64,000 nucleotides of DNA from Lachnospiraceae bacterium. Its GTDB lineage: Bacteria; Bacillota; Clostridia; Lachnospirales; Lachnospiraceae. The notes beneath the pieces were generated by a model. The model was not told where the DNA came from and searched no databases. It was given only the letters and a program-made list of their open reading frames with translations. Below are positions 1 through 10,364 of this stretch, one piece after another (within the stretch, counting starts at the first letter, position 1; the number at the start of each line of letters is the position of its first letter). Where the stretch lies: assembly GCA_017455525.1 (NCBI GenBank), contig JAFTAP010000095.1:1-64000 (forward strand), written 5' to 3'. The translations under genes were made by a program, and so were the position numbers.

Positions 1-32
1 ATGGACGGAGCATGGCGAGAGCAGCTTGCTGC

Positions 33-67
33 GGTGCTAAACAGCCAGTGGCTGTTTGCTTAGCACC
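33..67. repeat. Bulged hairpin upstream of the alarmone synthetase gene
   Basis: GGTGCTA (33-39) pairs with TAGCACC (61-67), and AACAGCC (40-46) pairs with GGCTGTT (50-56) around an AGT loop, leaving a 4-base bulge. No T-run follows on either strand, so it is not a standard terminator. It may be a dispersed palindromic element or a leader structure of the next gene, whose start lies 24 bases on. Confidence 0.55.
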
Positions 68-90
68 GACCGTAGCGAAGCGAAGACGCC

Positions 91-780
91 ATGCGTAAGC
101 ATCATAAACAACGCAAAGGGGCTTTTGACCCCAGCATCATACTATTAAAAGCAATGAATGAAGAAGCAACAAAAACCATATACGGAAAATACAACGACAC
201 ACTTTCGCTCGTAATGGAGCAAATAACAGACGGAATAAGGGAAATAAACGCCCGCTCGTTAAATGAGACAGGTCATCCGCTCTATGAGCATCTGATATAC
301 AGAATTAAATCTGATGTCTCCATGCGGGAAAAATGCGCCCGCAAGGGACTTCCCGAAACTGCTGAGTCTGCGCTGTGTAAGGTGCATGACGCGATAGGCA
401 TACGCATAGTCACAGGCTATGTGGACGACATCTATGCTATTATCCGTCAGATAAAGCTCATGCCCTCCTGCAAGGTGATAGAAGAAAAAGATTATATAAG
501 GAATTCCAAGCCCAACGGCTACAGATCCTACCACATGATCCTTGAATTCACCGTCCCCTATGAGGACGCCTCAGGGCGCAATCCAGGACGCTTTTACGCA
601 GAGATCCAGCTTCGCACTATAGCTATGGACTCATGGGCTTCGCTTGAGCATGAGTTAAAATACAAACACCAGATAGGAAATGAAAAGATGATAGTGAATG
701 AATTAAAAAGAGTCGCAAACGAGTTAGCATCGTGCGATGTCTCGATGCAGACTATAAGAGATCTGATACGGCAGGGCTGA
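91..780 (+). CDS. Small (p)ppGpp synthetase, RelA/SpoT-domain protein (RelQ/RelP-like)
   Basis: Likely transfers pyrophosphate from ATP to GDP or GTP, making the alarmone (p)ppGpp in the cytoplasm. At 229 residues it has the size of single-domain small alarmone synthetases and lacks the HD hydrolase and the TGS/ACT domains of long Rel. Visible synthetase motifs are RIKS (71-74), DAIGIRI (100-106), DYIRNSKPNGYRSYH (134-148) and EIQLRT (171-176), followed by a W-A-EHELKYK segment, so the catalytic residues look intact. The start is uncertain: no Shine-Dalgarno precedes this ATG, and an in-frame stop lies at 61-63. The stop is 3 bases before the response regulator start, so the gene is probably co-transcribed with the two-component pair. 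Family assignment is firm; activity and trigger are inferred. Confidence 0.88.
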   Translation: MRKHHKQRKGAFDPSIILLKAMNEEATKTIYGKYNDTLSLVMEQITDGIREINARSLNETGHPLYEHLIYRIKSDVSMREKCARKGLPETAESALCKVHDAIGIRIVTGYVDDIYAIIRQIKLMPSCKVIEEKDYIRNSKPNGYRSYHMILEFTVPYEDASGRNPGRFYAEIQLRTIAMDSWASLEHELKYKHQIGNEKMIVNELKRVANELASCDVSMQTIRDLIRQG

Positions 781-783
781 ACC

Positions 784-1464
784 ATGAAGATATTATTAGC
801 AGAAGACACAGAAGAGCTTAACAGAGCAACCTCACAGATTCTCACGATGCAGGGCTACGAGGTTGACTCCGTATACGACGGCGAGGAAGCCGCAAGGCAT
901 GCATTATCCGACAGCTACGACTGCATGATATTCGATATAATGATGCCCGTAAAGGACGGTATCACGGCACTAAAGGAAATAAGAGCGGCCGGCGATGTGA
1001 CCCCTGTGATACTTCTTACCGCAAAATCAGAAGTTGACGACAGAGTTGACGGATTAGACGCAGGTGCAGACGACTATCTGACGAAGCCTTTCGCAATGAA
1101 GGAGCTTCTTGCCCGTGTACGCTCGATGACAAGACGCAACTCATCCTATACTCCGACAGACTTGATGCTGGGCTCCGTGAAGCTCTCCGTATCCGAACAG
1201 GAGCTTTCGGCAAGGAACTCGATACGCCTGTCAAATAAGGAATCAAAGCTTATGGAATATCTCATGCTGAATGCAAATAAGGAGCTTAGCACGGAGACTA
1301 TATTCTCTCATGTATGGCAGAAGGAAGAGGTCGAAGGCGAGCCCGAGGATGCGGTATGGATTTATATTTCATACCTCAGGCAGAAACTAATGAGCATAAA
1401 TGCAGACATAGGCATAGAGGGCATGAAAGGCGGTAATTTCGTGCTGCGGGATTACAGTTCATGA
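784..1464 (+). CDS. OmpR/PhoB-family response regulator
   Basis: A cytoplasmic transcription factor of a two-component system. The N-terminal receiver (about residues 1-115) has the acidic pair E7/D8, the phospho-acceptor D51 in IFDIMMPVKDG, and the conserved LTKPF lysine loop. A winged-helix DNA-binding domain (about 125-224) follows, with the typical VWIYISYLRQKL recognition-helix and wing region. The length of 226 residues is normal for the family. It sits 3 bases after the alarmone synthetase gene and 72 bases before the histidine kinase, its evident partner. Target genes and signal cannot be read from the sequence. Confidence 0.93.
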   Translation: MKILLAEDTEELNRATSQILTMQGYEVDSVYDGEEAARHALSDSYDCMIFDIMMPVKDGITALKEIRAAGDVTPVILLTAKSEVDDRVDGLDAGADDYLTKPFAMKELLARVRSMTRRNSSYTPTDLMLGSVKLSVSEQELSARNSIRLSNKESKLMEYLMLNANKELSTETIFSHVWQKEEVEGEPEDAVWIYISYLRQKLMSINADIGIEGMKGGNFVLRDYSS

Positions 1465-1536
1465 CAAATACAATGCACTCTGCTGTCGTTGTTATTTCAT
1501 TGTAAAATGCAATATATATTATAGGGGAAACCGCAC

Positions 1537-2871
1537 TTGGTAAAGAAGCTTCAGCACAGATTCATAGCGATAACCACTCTTGCCATCACGGCAGTCATGA
1601 TGGTGTTGCTTGCCGTGCTCAATATCTATAACTACGGAGCGACATACAGCGAAGCATACCGCATACTCCGCTTTATCGCAGACAACGAGGGCGAGATAGG
1701 CGAGCCTGACGAGCAGATACATATTGAGCATGCCTTAGATGACGAGGATAATAAGGATAAATCCTCGAATAATTACATGCCCGACATAAACAGCGCTCTC
1801 CGCAGTCTCATAGAGGGCGGGAGCATCCTTGACCTCACGGGTGAGAATTCATACATGATACGATATTATTCCGTGATCTTTGATCCCGATAAGAATGTGT
1901 CCGCGGTTAATATAAAGCATATCGCGTCGGTAGATGAAGATAAGGCAATAGAACAGGCAACAGGACTTTTATCCCGCACTATACATCACGGTCACTTCTC
2001 CGATGGCACGCATATCTATACCTTTATAAACAGGCGCTCGGCAAATAAGGGAAGGATCGTGGTCGTCATGGATTCCACACGCGACATAGCCGATGCGACC
2101 TCCATTATACGCCGCTCCTTCCTGCTGGGCGTTCTATGCCTTATAATATTTGCCGTAATAGTAACGTTCCTTTCAAAGAAAGCCATAGCTCCCATGATGC
2201 GCAATATGGAGAATCAAAAAGCCTTCATAACTAACGCCGGGCATGAGCTTAAGACCCCGCTTGCGGTAATAAAGGCTGATAACGAGGTGCTTGAGATGTC
2301 CTCCGGCGCAAATGAGTGGACGAAAAGCATATCGAATCAGGTTGACCGCCTTACCGTCCTCGTTGGCAATCTCATAACTCTTGCGAAGATGGGAGAGCTT
2401 GATAAAGAAGATATACATGATATCGACTTCTCCGAGTGCGTGCAGACTGCAGCCGATAACTACAAGACAATAATAAAGAATCAGGACAAAGCCCTTGAAA
2501 CCGAGATCAAAAACGGAATAAAAGTTAAAGGAACAAAGGACGGTCTCACCGAGATAGCAAATATCCTGCTCGACAACGCACAAAAGTATTGTGATGAAAA
2601 AGGCATGATACGGGTGGAGCTTACCCACACCCGCAAGAACTCCGGCGCAAGGCTTGTCATATCAAATGATTATGCCGAAGGAAAAGATGTCGATTATACG
2701 AAATTCTTCGAACGCTTCTACAGGGGCGACGCCTCACATACCACATCAGATGCAGGCAAATCCGGCTACGGCATAGGTCTCTCCATGGCTGAGGGCTTCG
2801 TAGAGGAATTTAACGGAAAAATAGCAGCCGACTATCACGACGGCCGCATATCCTTCACAGTTATATTCTGA
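1537..2871 (+). CDS. Membrane sensor histidine kinase
   Basis: The partner kinase of the preceding response regulator. The start is a TTG at 1537, supported by AGGGGAAA at 1523-1530, so an ATG-only caller would truncate it. There is one N-terminal membrane segment (about 8-30), an extracellular region of about 150 residues with no recognisable sensor fold, and a second membrane segment (about 190-210). The HisKA box follows with H236 in NAGHELKTPLAVIK, then the N box (ANILLDNAQKYC) and G box (GYGIGLSMAEGF) of the HATPase domain. All catalytic motifs are present in 444 residues. The C-terminus runs up to convergent malQ, with no obvious terminator in the 71-base gap. Confidence 0.93.
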   Translation: MVKKLQHRFIAITTLAITAVMMVLLAVLNIYNYGATYSEAYRILRFIADNEGEIGEPDEQIHIEHALDDEDNKDKSSNNYMPDINSALRSLIEGGSILDLTGENSYMIRYYSVIFDPDKNVSAVNIKHIASVDEDKAIEQATGLLSRTIHHGHFSDGTHIYTFINRRSANKGRIVVVMDSTRDIADATSIIRRSFLLGVLCLIIFAVIVTFLSKKAIAPMMRNMENQKAFITNAGHELKTPLAVIKADNEVLEMSSGANEWTKSISNQVDRLTVLVGNLITLAKMGELDKEDIHDIDFSECVQTAADNYKTIIKNQDKALETEIKNGIKVKGTKDGLTEIANILLDNAQKYCDEKGMIRVELTHTRKNSGARLVISNDYAEGKDVDYTKFFERFYRGDASHTTSDAGKSGYGIGLSMAEGFVEEFNGKIAADYHDGRISFTVIF

Positions 2872-2942
2872 ATGATTTCTCATTCCGGCAACACCTTACA
2901 CTGCATTATCATCAGCTGCAGTCTGCCTTGGCATCACCCTTA

Positions 2943-4454
2943 TCATCGCTTCTTTGATTTATTCGGCTTCTGAGCCCTTCCATATAACTCTGTAAGCCTT
3001 AACAATTTCTTCTTGACCGGATTCTTAAAAGCGCCTTCTTTCATTCTCCACTGCCAGTTCCCACCGATAGTCGAGGGGTGATTCATCCTCGTCTCATGCG
3101 GAAGTGAAAGAATATCCTGCATCGGGATCACCGCCGTATCAGACACGGACGCATAAGCGCTCCTTATGAAGTACCATGGTATATCCTTGTCCTTTGCATT
3201 CTTCGGGATATTTAAGTACTCCGCCGCAAAGCGTCTGTCTCTTGCGCTTATGTCGTAATACCATGAAAGCGTAGTATCGTTATCGTGCGTACCCGTATAC
3301 ACCACAGAGTTTCTCACGTAATTCTGAGGCAGATAATCAGACTCCTCCCTCGGATCGAATGCAAACTGCAGGACCTTCATGCCGGGATACCCTGTGCGGG
3401 CGACAAGCTTTAATACAGACGGGGTAAGAAATCCGAGATCCTCTGCTATGACCTGCTTCTCACCGAGCTTTCTCTTCATCACCTTAAAAAGATCAAAGCC
3501 CGGCCCCTTCATCCACTTGCCGTTCCTGGCGTTCTCCGCAGGATAAGGTATGCGGTAATACTCATCGAAGCCTCTGAAATGGTCAATGCGCACCACATCA
3601 TAAAGCTTAAAGCAGTTTTCAATCCGCTTCATCCACCATGCATATCCGCTCTTCTTATGCACGTCCCATCTGTACAGCGGATTCCCCCAGAGCTGACCGT
3701 CAGCCGAGAAAGCATCAGGCGGACAGCCTGCGACTGCCACGGGACGCAGCTCCTCGTCAAACTCAAAAAGCTTCGGATTAGCCCATGCATCGGCAGAATC
3801 AAACGCAACATATATCGGTATATCGCCGACTATCTCTATGCCCTGCTTATTGGCATATTTCTTAAGCTCCTTCCACTCAAGCGAGAACTCATACTGTATG
3901 AACTCGTAAAATCCTATATCGTCTGCATACTTCCTGCGAGCCTCGTCAATAGCCGCCTTCTCACGGAATCTCAAGGGCTTCTCCCACGTCTCCCAGCTCT
4001 TCCCGCCGTGAGCGTCCTTCAAAGCCATAAAGAGAGCGTAATCGGGAAGCCAGAAAGCATTCGCCTTAATGAAGCGAAGAAAGCCTCTGTCAGAAGCTAT
4101 CTTCGATCTCTTATAAGCCCTGCGGAGCAGCTTAAATCTCGAATAATAAATCTTCGCATAATCAACCCTTGTCTCATCCTTGCCCCAGTCATAGCTTTCG
4201 CAGTCACGCTTCGTAAGCCATTTCTTTGCTATAAGAGTATCGGGATCTATGAAGTAAGGATTTCCCGCAAAGGTCGAAAAGGACTGATAAGGCGAATCTC
4301 CATAGCTGGTAGGTCCTAAAGGTAGTATCTGCCATAAGCTCTGCCCTGCCTCCTTTAGGTCATCCACGAACTTATACGCTTCCTTTGAGAAGCACCCTAT
4401 ACCGTATTTTCCCGGCAGTGAAGACACCGCCATAAGTACGCCGCTGCGCCTCAT
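2943..4454 (-). CDS. malQ: 4-alpha-glucanotransferase (amylomaltase)
   Basis: A GH77 enzyme that transfers alpha-1,4-glucan chains between maltodextrins and releases glucose; cytoplasmic, in glycogen or maltodextrin metabolism. The length of 503 residues is typical of bacterial and plant D-enzymes. The N-terminus (SGVLMAVSSLPGKYGIG) and QILPLGPTSYGDSPYQSFS are hallmark motifs. The three catalytic acids lie in VRIDHFRGFDEYY (nucleophile), IAEDLG (acid/base) and YTGTHDNDT (transition-state Asp). The C-terminal GNWQWRM motif is present. The start ATG is preceded by AGGGGGA at a spacing of 9. The gene lies 14 bases after deoC and is probably in the same transcript. No other glycogen or starch genes are in the window. 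Confidence 0.96.
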   Translation of the reverse strand: MRRSGVLMAVSSLPGKYGIGCFSKEAYKFVDDLKEAGQSLWQILPLGPTSYGDSPYQSFSTFAGNPYFIDPDTLIAKKWLTKRDCESYDWGKDETRVDYAKIYYSRFKLLRRAYKRSKIASDRGFLRFIKANAFWLPDYALFMALKDAHGGKSWETWEKPLRFREKAAIDEARRKYADDIGFYEFIQYEFSLEWKELKKYANKQGIEIVGDIPIYVAFDSADAWANPKLFEFDEELRPVAVAGCPPDAFSADGQLWGNPLYRWDVHKKSGYAWWMKRIENCFKLYDVVRIDHFRGFDEYYRIPYPAENARNGKWMKGPGFDLFKVMKRKLGEKQVIAEDLGFLTPSVLKLVARTGYPGMKVLQFAFDPREESDYLPQNYVRNSVVYTGTHDNDTTLSWYYDISARDRRFAAEYLNIPKNAKDKDIPWYFIRSAYASVSDTAVIPMQDILSLPHETRMNHPSTIGGNWQWRMKEGAFKNPVKKKLLRLTELYGRAQKPNKSKKR

Positions 4455-4468
4455 TTACTGAAATCCCC

Positions 4469-5128
4469 CTAAACCAGTCCCTGCTCCTTGACTATCTTCA
4501 CTATCCTGCTCGTGCCAAGTCTTGATGCTCCGAGCTCTATGAACTTCTCCGCATCCTCTATGCTCGATATACCGCCCGAAGCCTTTATTTTCACATTAGC
4601 CCCCACATGCTTTGCGAAAAGCTCTATATCCTCAAATGTAGCTCCGCCTGTCGAAAAGCCCGTGGATGTCTTTATGAAGTCCGCTCCTGACTTCGTCACT
4701 ATCTCGCACATCCTTATCTTCTCATCATCAGTTAACAAGCACGTCTCGATTATAACCTTAAGAATCTTGCCTTTGGAAGCTTCTCGCAGTTGCTTTATTT
4801 CATTAAGCACATAATCATCATTCCCCGCCTTGAGCTCGCCGATATTTATGACCATATCCACCTCATCGGCTCCGTTAGCTATGGCATCCTTCGTCTCGAA
4901 GACCTTGCTCTCGGTCGTGTGACTTCCATTCGGGAATCCTATAACCGTGCAGAGCTTCACATCATCCCCTGTATACTCCTTAGCCCTCTTTATGAAGCAC
5001 GGCGGAATACATACCGATGCGGTATGATACTTCTTCGCATCATCAAGTATCACCTTGATGTCCTCCCATGTACTCTCCTGCTTAAGTAAAGTGTGATCGC
5101 ATTTCGCAAGTATTTCTTTAATATCCAT
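4469..5128 (-). CDS. deoC: Deoxyribose-phosphate aldolase
   Basis: Cleaves 2-deoxyribose-5-phosphate to acetaldehyde and glyceraldehyde-3-phosphate in deoxynucleoside catabolism. From the start chosen here it is 219 residues, the usual length. The Schiff-base lysine lies in [13 protein letters not shown], and the second lysine in [20 protein letters not shown] is also conserved. AGGAGG lies 6 bases before the ATG at 5128. A longer frame opening at 5212 is possible, but it runs through two hairpins, has no ribosome site and adds residues foreign to the family. The gene sits between map and malQ on the same strand. Confidence 0.95.
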   Translation of the reverse strand: MDIKEILAKCDHTLLKQESTWEDIKVILDDAKKYHTASVCIPPCFIKRAKEYTGDDVKLCTVIGFPNGSHTTESKVFETKDAIANGADEVDMVINIGELKAGNDDYVLNEIKQLREASKGKILKVIIETCLLTDDEKIRMCEIVTKSGADFIKTSTGFSTGGATFEDIELFAKHVGANVKIKASGGISSIEDAEKFIELGASRLGTSRIVKIVKEQGLV

Positions 5129-5149
5129 CTTCATCCTCCTGTAATTGTG

Positions 5150-5198
5150 AGGCGTTTCAACGCCTTGCCCTGCTTTCCGCCACGCCACGAAGTGGCGT
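5150..5198. repeat. Two small hairpins in the deoC leader
   Basis: AGGCG (5150-5154) pairs with CGCCT (5161-5165), and ACGCCAC (5182-5188) pairs with GTGGCGT (5192-5198) around a GAA loop. They fill the map-deoC gap of about 95 bases. Neither is followed by a T-run, so they may be mRNA-stability or processing structures rather than terminators. Confidence 0.5.
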
Positions 5199-5222
5199 CT
5201 AATCGGCGACAATCCTTATATA

Positions 5223-6092
5223 TCACCAGCTAATCAGATCATATCCATCTTCCGTGATGACCAGCTGTACCTCCCACTGTGCCGACAGGCTGTCATCATC
5301 GGTGTATACCGTCCAGTCATTCTCGGCATCGATGAAGATATCCGGCTTGCCCATATTTACCATAGGCTCTATCGTGAACATAAGCCCCGGAGCCATGACC
5401 ATTTCAGTATTCGGCTCGGACACATAGCTGACCCACGGCTCCTCATGGAAGTCATTTCCTACTCCGTGTCCGCCTATCTCACGCACGACCGAATAACCCT
5501 TCGACTTACAGAACTCATTCACCGCATGACCCATATCGCCCAGAGTCCTCCACGGCTTCACCGCAGCAAGCCCTACCCTTACCGCCTCATGCACATCCTC
5601 CACGAGCTTCCTCGCCTCCGGAGATACATTGCCTATCATATACATGCGAGAGCTGTCCGCGTAATATCCGTTAAGTATCGTAGTGCAGTCCACGTTCACG
5701 ATATCACCGTCCTCAAGCACATCATCCTCCGACGGTATGCCGTGACAGACCTGAGAATTTATGGATGTGCATACGCTTTTCGGGAAGCCCTCATAGCCCA
5801 GCGTCGCAGGTATCCCGCCCATATCCTTCGTAATCTTTGAAACCCAGTCGTCTATCTCCTGCGTCGTCGTGCCTTCCCGTATATGGCTTGCCACATAATC
5901 AAGACACGCCATGTTTATGACTGCCGCAGCCTTCGTGCCCGCTATCTGCTCCTTCGTCTTTATGAGCTCATGTCCGGGCACCTTATAGCCCAATCTCTTA
6001 TATTCCGCTATCCTGTCATCAAACGCCTCATGACAGTTCTTATATTTCAATCCGCTGCCACACCAGCACTGGCTGTTCCGTCCCAGTATCAT
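5223..6092 (-). CDS. map: Methionine aminopeptidase type I with N-terminal SEC-C zinc motif
   Basis: Removes the initiator methionine from nascent proteins. Residues about 5-20 form a SEC-C type zinc motif (CWCGSGLKYKNCH), also found at the end of SecA and thought to bind zinc and assist ribosome or protein contacts. The catalytic pita-bread domain follows. Its metal ligands lie in VNVDCTTILNGYYADSS (two Asp), GHGVGNDFHEEPWV (His), FTIEPMV (Glu) and WEVQLVIT (Glu). At 289 residues it matches the SEC-C-bearing clostridial form rather than the short 250-residue form. It overlaps the upstream membrane-protein gene by 4 bases (ATGA), indicating translational coupling. Confidence 0.95.
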   Translation of the reverse strand: MILGRNSQCWCGSGLKYKNCHEAFDDRIAEYKRLGYKVPGHELIKTKEQIAGTKAAAVINMACLDYVASHIREGTTTQEIDDWVSKITKDMGGIPATLGYEGFPKSVCTSINSQVCHGIPSEDDVLEDGDIVNVDCTTILNGYYADSSRMYMIGNVSPEARKLVEDVHEAVRVGLAAVKPWRTLGDMGHAVNEFCKSKGYSVVREIGGHGVGNDFHEEPWVSYVSEPNTEMVMAPGLMFTIEPMVNMGKPDIFIDAENDWTVYTDDDSLSAQWEVQLVITEDGYDLISW

Positions 6093-6900
6093 TTTTTCGT
6101 TTTTTTCCTTTTATCAATATCAGCCGGCAGATTATCTATGACCTTCCGACAAAAAACATATCCGCCTACCAGGGTAGTTAGAATTATGTAAACTATACTC
6201 GAAATCAATATCTGCTTTACGTTCCTTGAAGCAAAAAACTGTAGGGTCGTAAACTGCGGCGTTATCAGTATCTTATCCTTTATGAACTTAAATACCTCTA
6301 TGCTCAAGGGCTCCGCTCCAAGAAGCATTATTATTCTGGGAATAACTATAGTCATTCCCCAGAACATGACGAACGCCCCTACTTTCTTATCCATGCAGAA
6401 TAAGCACATCATCCCTATGGAGCAGCCCGCCATAAGCAAAGGCACGGCACAAAGGACGTTTATCGCAAAATCCTTTATCACATCTGCCGAAAGCGTGCCT
6501 GTCGATAGCTGAAAAAGAGTTGAGATTGCAATAAACGCCACGAAAGCGAATGTCACATAAACCAATAGCATTACCCACGATGTCAAAAGCTTTCCAACAT
6601 AAAGATGCGGTCTCCTGAGCCTTTTCGTGATCCTGTCCTTGATGAAGGGATCAGGATAAGTCTCCCCGAAGACCATGTCTGATATGAATATCGTCGCATA
6701 ATAAGGTACCCAGAAGAATCCGCCGGCAAACATAATGATGTTATAGCCATAGGTTCCGTCATTCGTGCCATATACGTAATCCCTGAATGCTATCATAGCG
6801 AGATTTGCAAGCACAAAAGTCGCTATGATCCCCAGTATGAATTTAATGGAATACTTGGACCTTATAGTTTTTTGAAACTGGGTCCATACATACCTAAGCA

Positions 6901-6901
<1 letters not shown>
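6089..6901 (-). CDS. ABC-2-like multi-pass membrane protein
   Basis: An integral membrane protein of 270 residues with about six hydrophobic segments (roughly 20-40, 55-75, 105-130, 145-170, 178-200 and 232-252) and a basic C-terminal tail (DKRKKTKK). The arrangement resembles an ABC-2-type permease: a short cytoplasmic N-terminus, a first helix, an extracytoplasmic loop, then a cytoplasmic stretch (KDRITKRLRRPHLYVGKLL) before the helix cluster. No ATPase gene lies nearby, so the substrate and even the transporter role are inferred. Its ATG shares one base with the guaB stop and its stop overlaps the map start by 4 bases, so the three genes form a tightly coupled set. Confidence 0.6.
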
Positions 6902-8454
<1,553 letters not shown>

Positions 8455-8482
8455 TTATCTTGCTTTAATTTATAATTGTGCA

Positions 8483-8512
8483 ATAGTATAACACACTTTT
8501 TACCGTGAAACC
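8483..8512 (-). promoter_or_regulatory. Candidate guaB promoter with shared TTTCAC box
   Basis: Read on the minus strand, GGTTTCACG (8512-8504) contains TTTCAC, followed after 16 bases by TACTAT (8488-8483); an overlapping alternative -10 is TATACT (8490-8485). The same box with 16-base spacing occurs before pflA, pgm and the MBOAT gene. No purine-riboswitch-like leader is recognisable between here and guaB. Confidence 0.4.
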
Positions 8513-8519
8513 ACCTTTT

Positions 8520-9020
8520 TCACGCTATGTTAAACACCTTCCTCGGATAAACCGCTTTTATCGCCTTTATCATCTCCTCATTAGGCTCCAGCTTCACCCT
8601 GTCTATCGACTGACCGTTGTGCGCTATCAGGATCCAAGGTCTTACACCCTCATCACCCGATGTAAAATCCCTATTCACGGTCTGCATATTCTTATATTCG
8701 TCAAGCTGCCATGCGCCTTCCTCAGCAAACAGTTCCATCTGCTCAAGGTCGTACTCGACATTCTTCTTACGCTTTTCCTTGGAATAAATACTGTCAACCT
8801 GCAGTGTCTTCGACACGTATAGATACTCATACTCTACCGAAAGCCTAGGCAGCACAAGGAAATCCACGAAAAGCATGATACCGAACCCAATAATAAGCAA
8901 AAGGTTGAAAAGCCCCGCTATTAGGAATAAAGCCGTAACGCCCCACGCCACGCCCTTCACTATCGTCTCATAAGCCTTAGGCTTCTTCGCCACAAGGCAC
9001 TCCACATACAGATCGTCCAC
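8520..9020 (-). CDS. Small membrane protein of unknown function (possibly DUF6106)
   Basis: At 166 residues the protein begins MDDLYVECLVAKK, then has two closely spaced hydrophobic segments (about 25-43 and 44-58) and a hydrophilic C-terminal domain of about 100 residues, predicted cytoplasmic, with the pattern WILIAHNGQSIDRVKLEPNEEM. From memory this resembles the uncharacterised family DUF6106 of Lachnospiraceae, but I cannot confirm it here. It is divergent from the next gene across 77 bases and lies upstream of guaB on the same strand. Composition matches the neighbours. Confidence 0.6.
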   Translation of the reverse strand: MDDLYVECLVAKKPKAYETIVKGVAWGVTALFLIAGLFNLLLIIGFGIMLFVDFLVLPRLSVEYEYLYVSKTLQVDSIYSKEKRKKNVEYDLEQMELFAEEGAWQLDEYKNMQTVNRDFTSGDEGVRPWILIAHNGQSIDRVKLEPNEEMIKAIKAVYPRKVFNIA

Positions 9021-9097
9021 ATTTGCCTCCGTTCATATAATCAAATATAATTAAGTAAAAATTATACCATAAATACGAACCAGAAAACACCTTACCC

Positions 9098-9793
9098 ATG
9101 AACAACGAAAAATTCAAAGAACTGAACAACAAACAGAAGTTACAATATATCTGGGACTATTATAAGATTCCGATAATAATCGCCATTATCCTTATATTCG
9201 CCATAATATCCTTCGTGCGAAACCGCCTTGAATATAAGCCCACCGTCTTTAACCTCGTGATGATAGATTCCAATGTCACTGAGCTTATAGCTGAAAGCCT
9301 GCTTGACGGGTTTGCAGATTATTGTGAAGACTTCGACCCCGATACACAACAGATTAGCCTGCATGCGGATTATGATTCGAGCACCTTCAACCAAGGTATT
9401 GGCATTTATTCAAATCGTCAGAAAATCCTCGCTGAGTACAGCGTAGGAACGATAGACGCCACCATCGCCCCTAAAGACGTGATCGAGGAGCTTGCAGAAT
9501 CTCAGGCTTTCGGCGACCTCTCGGAAATACTTCCTAAAGCAATGATGGATGAAATAATTTCAAAAGGCTATGACATTATCCATGTATCCTACGAAGATCC
9601 CGCCACTGGTGAAGTCCATGATTTTCCTGCGGCAATAAATATAAGCGAAAGCCTCGAAATACAAAAAGGCTTTACCGACATAAACGGCAAAATCTCTCCT
9701 TACTTTAATGAAGACTGTTACTACGCAATAAGCCCCAATTCCTCATATTTGGAGCATGATATCTTATTTCTTGAGTATCTTATCATGCGATAA
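9098..9793 (+). CDS. Single-pass membrane protein of unknown function
   Basis: At 231 residues it has a basic N-terminal cytoplasmic tail ending in LNNKQKLQYIWDYYKIPI, one transmembrane helix (about 25-45, IIIAIILIFAIISFV), and an extracytoplasmic domain of about 185 residues. The tail-plus-helix layout with QYIWDYYK recurs in clostridial hypothetical proteins, but I recognise no catalytic motif. The outer domain contains patterns loosely like an extracellular solute-binding fold (DATIAPKDVIEELAES, FPAAINISESLEI). It is divergent from the preceding membrane gene and convergent with eutP. The function is unknown. Confidence 0.65.
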   Translation: MNNEKFKELNNKQKLQYIWDYYKIPIIIAIILIFAIISFVRNRLEYKPTVFNLVMIDSNVTELIAESLLDGFADYCEDFDPDTQQISLHADYDSSTFNQGIGIYSNRQKILAEYSVGTIDATIAPKDVIEELAESQAFGDLSEILPKAMMDEIISKGYDIIHVSYEDPATGEVHDFPAAINISESLEIQKGFTDINGKISPYFNEDCYYAISPNSSYLEHDILFLEYLIMR

Positions 9794-9844
9794 AATCACG
9801 ACTTACAATCGAACACAAGAGACGAGGCACTTTCATAAAATTTC

Positions 9845-10357
9845 TCATAAAGCACTCGCAGGCAGAGGATCCCACTCATTCAATCCCAGAGTCTGCCTGT
9901 ATTTTGCTTCTTCAAGGGTGAGGCTTTCCATGTCCTCATTAAGATAATCTATAAGCTCTTCCACTCCCTCCCCTGTTACGTTATTCACCTCGAATATACA
10001 CTCGCATCCGGCGTCCTGCATCCACTGACGTATCATAGGAACATTGGCGTAAGGCGAATCCGTCTTTGTTATCACTCCTATAAGCGGTCTTTGAATAAAG
10101 GTATGAAGGCACTGCCCGAACAGATTATACGGCTCGTCCGCAGCCTGCACTATGGCTACTACGTCTGCCTCAAAAGAAAAACACGCCAGACCAAGGCTGA
10201 AATACTTGGACTCAGCGTATTCCCCAGGAGAATCTATCATATCCTCGGCTATATTCGTATACTGTGTCTTCTTATAATGGAGCTCTTCTCCTTTTAGCAC
10301 TTGGGTAAGGGAAGTCTTTCCGGCTTCACTCCTACCCATCAGAAACATTTTTTTCAT
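9845..10357 (-). CDS. EutP/PduV-like small GTPase
   Basis: A Ras-like P-loop GTPase of the family encoded with ethanolamine and propanediol microcompartments, where PduV is associated with the shell. From ATG 10357 it is about 170 residues, the family size. The P-loop is GRSEAGKTS (8-16), the Walker-B/G3 motif is DSPGEY, and the G4 region is VITKTDSP. A longer frame to 10399 would overlap the upstream BMC gene; the ATG at 10357 lies 7 bases past that stop and matches family N-termini (MKKMFLMGRS), though no strong ribosome site is visible. It ends the pflA-BMC-BMC-eutP operon. Which process it serves is unknown, because the enzymes usually found with it are absent. Confidence 0.85.
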   Translation of the reverse strand: MKKMFLMGRSEAGKTSLTQVLKGEELHYKKTQYTNIAEDMIDSPGEYAESKYFSLGLACFSFEADVVAIVQAADEPYNLFGQCLHTFIQRPLIGVITKTDSPYANVPMIRQWMQDAGCECIFEVNNVTGEGVEELIDYLNEDMESLTLEEAKYRQTLGLNEWDPLPASAL

Positions 10358-10364
10358 GATTATG

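Noticed and set aside
3579..4319. A 246-residue plus-strand frame opposite malQ
   Set aside because: Malq motifs on the minus strand are complete; the opposite frame has no family pattern and no ribosome site.
5129..5212. N-terminal extension of deoC
   Set aside because: Runs through two hairpins; AGGAGG stands 6 bases before the ATG at 5128.
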